A DNA stretch of 64,000 nt from Panax quinquefolius (taxonomy: Eukaryota; Streptophyta; Magnoliopsida; Apiales; Araliaceae), in the NCBI GenBank assembly GCA_020205615.1, contig CM035152.1:114756111-114820110 (forward strand), given 5' to 3'. The notes beneath the pieces were generated by a model, which made no database searches, was not told the origin of the DNA, and was given only the letters and a program-made list of their open reading frames with translations. Shown here in pieces: positions 58,341 through 64,000 of this stretch. The number at the start of each line of letters is the position of its first letter. Position 1 is the first letter of the stretch. Both the position numbers and the translations under genes were made by a program.

Positions 58341-59010
58341 CTGATGTATTTTTGGTTAAATCTGTGACATGGGCTAAGAAAGCTTGACTTTCATTTTTTA
58401 ATAAATGAATAACATTATGGCTTGATATGACAATGATTGACTTTAATGGTTTGGTTGCTTGAATTTGCATAATAGGTTGGTTAGGAATATGAAAGCTAGC
58501 AACCTTACGAAAATAATTAATTTTAGCATGATGAATAGTTAACTAATCAATCCCTAGAATCACATCAAATGCAAGTATTTTCAAAGAGATATGATCGACA
58601 GGTAATGTGCGGGTGCTGATTTGAATCGAGTAAGATTTATAAACAGTGGATGTAATGAAGGTTTCTCCCAATGGAGTTTCAATAGATAAGTTAAAGTCTA
58701 ATTTCTCCAGAGTTAAATTTAAACGTTGAGCGCAAGTAGGAGAAATAAAAGAATAGGTAGAACCGATATCAAATAAGTTATAGACTTCGCTAGAGTTTAT
58801 GATTAGCTTACCCGTGATGACTTCTATCGGGTTCCTCGCTTTTTGGGAGGTCACAACAAACGCTCTCCCTTGAACTACCGGCTTAGACTTGTCTGGGACG
58901 GCATTTGGTGTCACCATCCAAACTGGATTTGGCTTCGTTGCACGACAAAATCGAGCTAGGTGACCTTCTTTTTCGCAATTATAACATGCTTTGGACTGCA
59001 TCGTGTAGTT
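58341..59010 (-). pseudogene. Gag C-terminal zinc knuckle and retropepsin protease (family A copy 3)
   Basis: 58541-59001 is open: CYNCEKEGHLARFC (intact CCHC knuckle, about 58983-58942), a linker, then protease with NLFDIGSTYSFIS (about 58780-58742). The catalytic Asp-Ser/Thr-Gly has become Asp-Ile-Gly, which should inactivate it. The ILAFDVILGID block near 58570 is followed by TAG where Trp is expected (58543-58545). 58540-58341 continues to the RT start with [20 protein letters not shown]. The protease would cut Gag-Pol in the particle. Confidence 0.88.
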
Positions 59011-60027
59011 TGGATTGATGTGTCCCTCCCCTCCGCATTAAAAATATACGATTAGTGGTCGTTCTCCTTCCTTAACAACGGTTGCTGGTGCTGACGTCTT
59101 TCCATCATTATTGAATCTACTCATCTTGAAATTTCCACTTCTATTGTCTTGGCCATGATTACCACCGAAGTGGTTACCATTTTTGGCATGTTGATTCCCT
59201 TACGTTTGTTGTCACCGCTTCGATGAATGCTACCACTGGTATTATCATTTTATCGTCTGCTATCTCTAGGTTGGGTTGACTCGTTATCTCGCTCCATTAA
59301 CAGAGCCCTATTTACAACATCTGAATACAAACACAGTTTATGAGAAATGAGGTATTGACGTATTTCAGGTTTAAAACCTCTTAGAAACATCTGCGTCATA
59401 CGCTCCTCATTATCAACCAAATGGGATGTAAATCGGGATAACTCGAAAAACTTAGACTCGTACTGCGAAACGGTAATATTGTTTTGCTCCAACTTGATGA
59501 ACTCTACCTCCTTCATGTGACAGATACTTTTGGGAAACTACTTGTCGTTGAACAGTTCTTGGAACTTCCCCCAAGATATCTTCAAGGCGTAAGAAAGAGT
59601 ATCGCTTTTACGATTCCCACCAATGAATCGCCTCTCCTCATAACATAAAGGTGGTAAAGGGAACCTTTTTCTCCTCAGAGCATCCCAAGACATCAAATAT
59701 CTTGGTGATCTACTTTATCCACGTCTCCGCCTTAACTGGTTCTGGCTTTCCTGAAAACTCAGGTGGTCCCATCTCCTTGAACTGCTTAGTGATGGCCATC
59801 CGAGAGTTGTCAGTGTTTCCACCTACATTTTTCATAGGAGTCTCTCTCGCCTGATGTTTCATGAATTGCAGAAAGCCTCTGAACATCTCATCATTCATCA
59901 TTTGGTCAGGGTTGTTATTTACATGAGGATTGTTGCCTTCCTGATGCTCATTATCTTGGTTATTGATTTATAGTGACTCAACGGTCTCCTGTGCTCCATT
60001 GCTTATCTCGACAGTTTCAGATGCCAT
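59010..60027 (-). pseudogene. gag of family A copy 3
   Basis: The start Met at 60027 (MASETVEISNGAQETVESL) is followed by TAA. The frame then continues through DEMFRGFLQFMKHQARETP, PPEFSGKPEPVKAETWIK, a TAG (Gln expected), ITKIFDVLGCSEEKKVPF and GEAIHWWES (about 59640), typical of retrotrans_gag. 59516-59250 holds MKEVEFIKLEQNNITVSQY, the SKFFELSRF motif and MFLRGFKPEIRQYL. 59250-59010 is the low-complexity linker before the zinc knuckle. Few frameshifts, several transition stops. Confidence 0.87.
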
Positions 60028-60059
60028 TTTTAAATACTGCCACAAAAAAGAGTTAATTG
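60028..60059 (-). other. Short leader of copy 3, no primer site found
   Basis: About 30 bases upstream of the gag ATG the sequence changes to plus-sense LTR material. A TGGTATCA primer site and a minus-strand 5' LTR are both missing, so the 5' end of copy 3 was lost in a rearrangement. Confidence 0.55.
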
Positions 60060-60508
60060 ATATACCACATAATACCCTATATTCTGACCAACCAATTAAA
60101 TAACAAATAAGCATAGTAAAATCATAATACCCCTATATTCTGATAATGTGTGCATAGTGCAGCATAGTAAAATCAAATTTTTTTAAAGTTTCAGCCGAAC
60201 GTCGCATGTGAATTTCAATTACTGTTCACCTGTGATTTTTTAATTCAAATAGTAGTCTTCCATTCTCCTATAAATAGGATTCTTAGTTTAGAAATGAAAA
60301 TCACACCAGAATTAGAGAATACTTTTTCTATAATATTGAGCGTATTTCTTTAGAGTTTAAGGAAGCTTTGAGCGTTGAAAAAAGTATAAGTTTTCTTCAA
60401 AAATATCCCCGCCCTACTAGTTAGAAGTACTCTCCTTTTAAGTTAAATGATATTATTTTTGTTCAATACTCGTAAGAAATAATATTTTCTTCTATATTCT
60501 GTAATATG
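60060..60508 (+). mobile_element. Gypsy LTR fragment, plus sense, right flank of copy 3
   Basis: 60145-60508 repeats 54575-54945 in the same orientation: CATAGTAAAATCAAATTTTT, CAGCCGAACGTCGC, TATA box at 60269-60277, GAGCGTATTTCTTTAGAG and CCCCGCCCTACTAG. It ends abruptly at the family X LTR start at 60509, so X inserted into it. 60060-60145 contains two short imperfect copies of 'ATACCCCTATATTCTGA' and 'GCATAGTAAAATCA'. Confidence 0.75.
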
Positions 60509-61351
60509 TGTCGACCTCTGGATTTTTTAGTATCCCTTTTCGTTACTTGTTCTTTGGTGTTCTCATGTTAATGTGAGATTTGTTTGAAAAAACAAGTGAA
60601 AAAGGTCTGACATGTATAATGTCGACGATTGGACTTTAAGAGTCGCTAGTTGGTGTATTTTAACTGGTTGCACCAACGCAACTGAAAAGGCTTGCACATT
60701 GACCTAATGATTCAACACTGCTAAACGGGTCTGTGAAACCGAGATTCATTTTGGGTCTGGGGGCTTGATTATGCGGAGGGAATGTGTTAGGCACCCCCCG
60801 ACATTCCTGTTACCACGGTAACTGCCACTTTTCAAAAAAATTATTATATGAATGTGTGTGTGTGTGTGTGTCTCTGTGTGTGTGGATCAATGTGCAATTA
60901 TTTGAAAGTAGTGCGAGGCCTCATTCGCACCTATATACACAAGGTTTGAATTCTATAGGAAGATTCAGTTTTAACCAAGATATAGCCATGAAGTTTTGTA
61001 AAAGAGGTTTTTTCAAACCCTGTGCTCAATAGGAATTGAGACCTTTTCATACTTCCATTTTTATTGTTAAATGTCCAGCTTGTTTGCTTTTATTTTCAAG
61101 ATGCGAAGCATTCTCGAGAAAATAATATACAGCAGTACCGAACTCCTCATGGGCATGACAGCCATCCAAAGAAATTCGAGACAATCGTAAAATAATGTAT
61201 GTGTCTTCATACCGAAGAATGTCCATCATGGGAACCGAATCTAGATTTAGTAAACTGAACTTGTGATCACATGATTCCTAGGCTCACATGATACTGCAAT
61301 TTGTATAGATAGTCAGTAGCGATTATATATATATATATGTATAAGCGATAA

Positions 61352-61383
<32 letters not shown>

Positions 61384-61387
61384 ATGC

Positions 61388-61550
61388 ATGATCAACAACC
61401 ACAAAGAAACTCCATGGGGGATTAGAAATGTAAATAAAGCAGTAAATGCTATCAATCGCCACGTAAACTCTGTAGACAAAATGTAAATAAAGTCAGAAAA
61501 GCGATCAACGCCACGCGTAAGTGAACTCCAACCCATTTAAATGTAAAAAG
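61388..61550. repeat. 50-60 bp tandem repeats in family X LTR (right)
   Basis: Three units with 'GATCAA..CCA', 'GTAAACTC' and 'AAATGTAAATAAAG', parallel to 53655-53830. Confidence 0.7.
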
Positions 61551-61592
61551 TTGTAAAAAGCCACGGAGGAAACTCCAGGCCTAACAGGAATG

Positions 61593-61628
<36 letters not shown>

Positions 61629-61643
61629 AATATATATATAAAA

Positions 61644-61950
61644 GCAGTAAATGCACCGGATGTGAATCCAAGGTCATCGGATATGTCCGACAACAATTAT
61701 ATATATAAGTATATATATATATAAGCAATTAAATGCACCGGATATAAAATTTAAGGCTCATCGATGTAGTCGACCCGCGCTTATATATATATATATATAA
61801 GCAATTAAACGCCCGGGATATAAAATCTGTGCTCATCGAATGTAGTCGCACACATTTTATATATATAAGTATGTATATATATATAAAAGCAATTAAACGC
61901 TCCAAACCGAAGTCCAGGCTCAATCGAGGCATAACTCGATAATGTTAATC
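61644..61950. repeat. Four 76-88 bp units joined by (TA)n in family X LTR
   Basis: Units start with GCAGTAAATGC at 61644 and GCAATTAAATGC/GCAATTAAACGC at 61725, 61801 and 61889. Each has a CACCGGAT-like part and a 'GGCTCATCGA.G' part, and each ends in (TA)n. The left LTR copy has only about two such units (53906-54050). Confidence 0.78.
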
Positions 61951-62313
61951 CATATATATGAAATATATACATATATTAGTATATATATACAGACAAAAAT
62001 GAAAACCACGGACCACGTCGCAAACGCACACCTACCTACGACTCTCAATGTGTATAACAACAATGTGTGCTATATGAGAAGAAGGCTTTATAAAATGTAA
62101 GAAGGCTTACGGTAATTTGCCAAAGTAGACTTCTATGACTTTAAATGGATAAACACTTTCGGCTCCCGCCGGATAAAAAAGATAGCTATATGTGAGCTAA
62201 CTAGTGTTTAAAGAAGAGGAAACACTCAAAAAGATGTGTATGCAGAGTACAATGGGCGGGGCTTCCTAGCCTTTTTCCTTCTCTCCTTCTCTTCAAATGG
62301 CTGACCCCCCAGC

Positions 62314-62324
62314 CTATATTTATA
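62314..62324 (-). promoter_or_regulatory. TATA box of family X LTR (minus strand)
   Basis: The minus strand reads TCTATAAATATAGG. It is conserved in the left copy near 54427-54437, and transcription would run leftward toward the TGTCGAC end. Confidence 0.6.
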
Positions 62325-62727
62325 GACTGATGGTCGTAGGTATATCTGCGGCAGCCGCAGTTGTACCTGCGGTTGGTCGTGGTGGATCCGAGCCTCGCAG
62401 GTCCTATCGTCTCGTAGTACGTGCACTTATGCACTGTAATGTCTGCTCGAACATGCAGAACTTCAATCCGAGCATCCAAACGAGGTATATCTGACCTTCT
62501 TCGGACCGCTGGTGTCGAGAGTTACGCAATGACATGGATTAGAGGTTGTACGAAGTCAGGAAGAGGGGTCTATGCCCATGGTCTTCAAGCTTCAAATTCT
62601 ATCCAAAGTACTGCCACACGTAATAGTCACTCAGGATTGTCATTCCTCAGCTCTTGTGGGACATTGTTGGATGTATGTATGAAGTGTTGAGACGACGTCC
62701 CATTGTTGAAGGAACAAGATAACGCTT

Positions 62728-62950
62728 GACTCCTCACCTGGGTTATTGCCTGTTTGAGTTGGAAGTAGACGTTGCTCAGGGTTACAGCTGAGATTGGACT
62801 ACTTGTTGGTATGCCGCGATTTCATCTTGTTGACATGGACAGATGACGTTGTGACTCCTCGCCGGGGTTATCGCTAGTTTAAGCAGAAAGCAGACGTTGC
62901 TGAAGGTTACATCTGAGATTGGGCTACTTATTTGTATACCTCACTGTCAT
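62728..62950. repeat. 125-bp imperfect duplication in family X LTR U3
   Basis: GACTCCTCACCTGGGTTATTGCC (62728) and GACTCCTCGCCGGGGTTATCGC (62853) start two copies that both continue with CAGACGTTGCT(C/G)A(A/G)GGTTACA and GAGATTGG(A/G)CTACTT. Lying upstream of the minus-strand TATA box, they are in U3 and could act as promoter repeats. That role is inference. Confidence 0.7.
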
Positions 62951-63358
62951 CTGGATTGAAGCTGATCGCACATGTTTGAAACAAGTAATTCTGGGGTTAT
63001 TACAGGAACTGCAATGGCATCCCTTGGGGCTATCACCAAGGATATGGTTGCTACTCCCAGAATTATCTCTGGGACTGGAACTGAGCGTCGTGGTGTTATC
63101 GCCGAAACAGAACTGTCCTCTTTAGTGTTGTTGCCGGTCTTTTGATCAAAGATATCTCGGTTATCTCTCGAGATCGAAATGACATTCCCGATGTGTGTTC
63201 CGGGTTGATATGACGCTCCGGTTTGTGTTTCGGTTGAACCCGAACTTAGGTGGTATCCGGAGATGGATGTAAGTCGCCTTCGTGGTTATCTCCAAAAGAC
63301 TAATCTACCCTCCCCGCAATGTTAGTAATAGGATTGTAGAAAATTTTGAGTGTCTACA

Positions 63359-63375
63359 GATGCCCTTCTTTATCA
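63359..63375 (-). other. Purine tract of family X element
   Basis: The minus strand reads GATAAAGAAGGGCATC before the LTR start TGTAGACAC. 'GGGCAT(C/T)TGTAGACAC' is a common junction in plant Tat/Ogre-type elements, from memory. Confidence 0.6.
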
Positions 63376-64000
63376 TATTCATGCAATGCAAGGCATGTAT
63401 AGGATAAAGAATCCTAGACACTTGAAATTCAAGCAAGATAAACATGATGGTATATGCAGCAACATGATGCAAATGCATGTACAATGCATGAATGATTGTC
63501 GTAATAATCACTTTGGGAGACAATCGGTGATGGCTTGGACATGCGATCCAAGTTTCAAGGATGTTGACGTTGGGACTACCACCAAAGTCTTGAATCCTAG
63601 ACACTGGATTATACTCCATAGAGGTGCCTCTTGTGTGAAAGAGATCTGTGGGGATAAGGCTTTGTTTGTTTGAGGATGTATATAACATTTTCCCTCATAC
63701 TGTCGGAGTTACTGCCAATAGTGTTGTCGCTGCCAGGGTTGCCTGACCTTCGTTGATGTGTGTATCACCGGATAGATCCCTTTCGAGCGTATTGTCAAGG
63801 CTGCTTGAACTTCATTGATGTATGTGTCAATGGTAGCATTGTGTTGTAGCCCCTGCTGGGCAAAGTTGCTTCGATGGGTTTACTTACCATCGGCTGATAT
63901 GACGTCAAGGTTGCTTGACCTTCATTGATGTGTGTATCAATGGTTGCAATGCATTGTGACCCCCACCGGGGACACGTAGATGCTTGAAAGGATATACGCC
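63376..64000 (-). other. Family X internal 3' region, non-coding as far as seen
   Basis: This is the start of the internal region behind the 3' LTR and is cut by the window end. ORFs on both strands (63305-63688 -, 63350-63673 +) overlap each other and match nothing I recognise. From about 63730 a phrase 'GGTTGCCTGACCTTCGTTGATGTGTGTATCA' and variants occurs three times (near 63737, 63799 and 63907) at uneven spacing. Long non-coding sequence between pol and the 3' LTR is usual for Tat/Ogre elements. Confidence 0.5.

Larger units (their letters stand above)
60509..63358 (-). mobile_element. Family X LTR (right copy), 3' LTR of an element extending beyond the window
   Basis: The plus strand starts TGTCGACCTCTGGATTTTTT and ends GAGTGTCTACA. 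On the sense strand it is TGTAGACACTCAAAATTTTC ... GGTCGACA, 2850 bp. A minus-strand TATA box (TCTATAAATATAGG) lies at 62314-62324. 61388-61550 and 61644-61950 hold two kinds of tandem repeat; 62340-63340 is GC-richer with a 125-bp duplication. A purine tract follows at 63359, so the element body lies to the right. The left flank is gypsy LTR sequence. Confidence 0.82.

Noticed and set aside
55921..58387. Plus-strand ORFs 55921-56148, 56603-56836, 56880-57095, 58136-58387
   Set aside because: Antisense to clear integrase, RNase H and RT domains on the minus strand.
62201..62690. Small ORFs on both strands around 62201-62690 (60-92 codons)
   Set aside because: They overlap each other on opposite strands inside the X LTR around its TATA box, and none shows a recognisable motif. 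GC-rich composition makes long chance ORFs likelier.
63305..63688. 127-codon minus ORF and 107-codon plus ORF over the same bases
   Set aside because: Mutually antisense, starting at the LTR/purine tract junction, with no recognisable domain; treated as non-coding family X sequence.
1..64000. CRISPR arrays, tRNA or rRNA genes, bacterial operons
   Set aside because: No regular repeat-spacer pattern, cloverleaf-forming sequence or rRNA signature was noticed. The tRNA-like strings (TGGTATCAGAGC) are retrotransposon primer sites beside LTR ends.

Overview
This window looks like repeat-rich (probably heterochromatic) DNA from a flowering plant. I recognise no host gene. Almost every stretch can be assigned to LTR retrotransposons: Ty3/gypsy and Ty1/copia pol domains of plant type, initiator-Met-tRNA primer sites (TGGTATCAGAGC type), purine tracts against LTR starts, plant-type TATAAATA boxes in the LTRs, and 5-bp target-site duplications (TSDs). 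There is also one probable CACTA DNA-transposon end. All coding regions are decayed. Species cannot be named from the sequence.

Layout. 1-4533: 3' part of a gypsy element (family A, + strand: RNase H, integrase, purine tract, 2.6-kb LTR). 4534-4676: probable CACTA terminus. 4677-8615: truncated LTR of a 'giant LTR' type. 8616-9124: family A LTR piece, minus strand. 9125-10511: a second family A integrase plus the first 50 bp of its 3' LTR. This LTR is interrupted at 10512 by a Sirevirus-like Ty1/copia element that runs, in pieces, to 49890. Four later insertions split the copia element: element C (14652-21713, TSD ACTTT), element B' (22337-30793, TSD ATGGA, itself carrying a family A solo LTR at 25364-28135, TSD CAATC), element B (34066-46162, TSD GTGTT) and solo LTR D (46327-49307, imperfect TSD). 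Removing them leaves about 8.8 kb of copia sequence: LTR, gag, protease remnant, integrase, RT, RNase H and an extra downstream ORF. The reading frame rejoins at each excision point.

49891-64000: a Tat/Ogre-like LTR (family X, minus strand) interrupted by a family A solo LTR (50809-53620), then a rearranged family A gag-pol on the minus strand (55383-60027) between two same-sense pieces of a plus-strand LTR, then a second X LTR (60509-63358) whose purine tract and internal sequence continue out of the window.

Element B is the most unusual unit. It has 4.8-kb LTRs each holding an AT-rich array of about 165-bp repeats, TA...CA rather than TG...CA ends, no pol, and two separate minus-strand ORFs that each end in the same three-part zinc-knuckle block. 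B and B' lack pol and would depend on enzymes from relatives such as family A. The stacking gives a relative order: family A copy 2, then copia, then C, B', B and D, with the solo LTR inside B' later than B'. Boundaries come from reading repeats, TSDs and motifs by eye. No alignment or database search was run.
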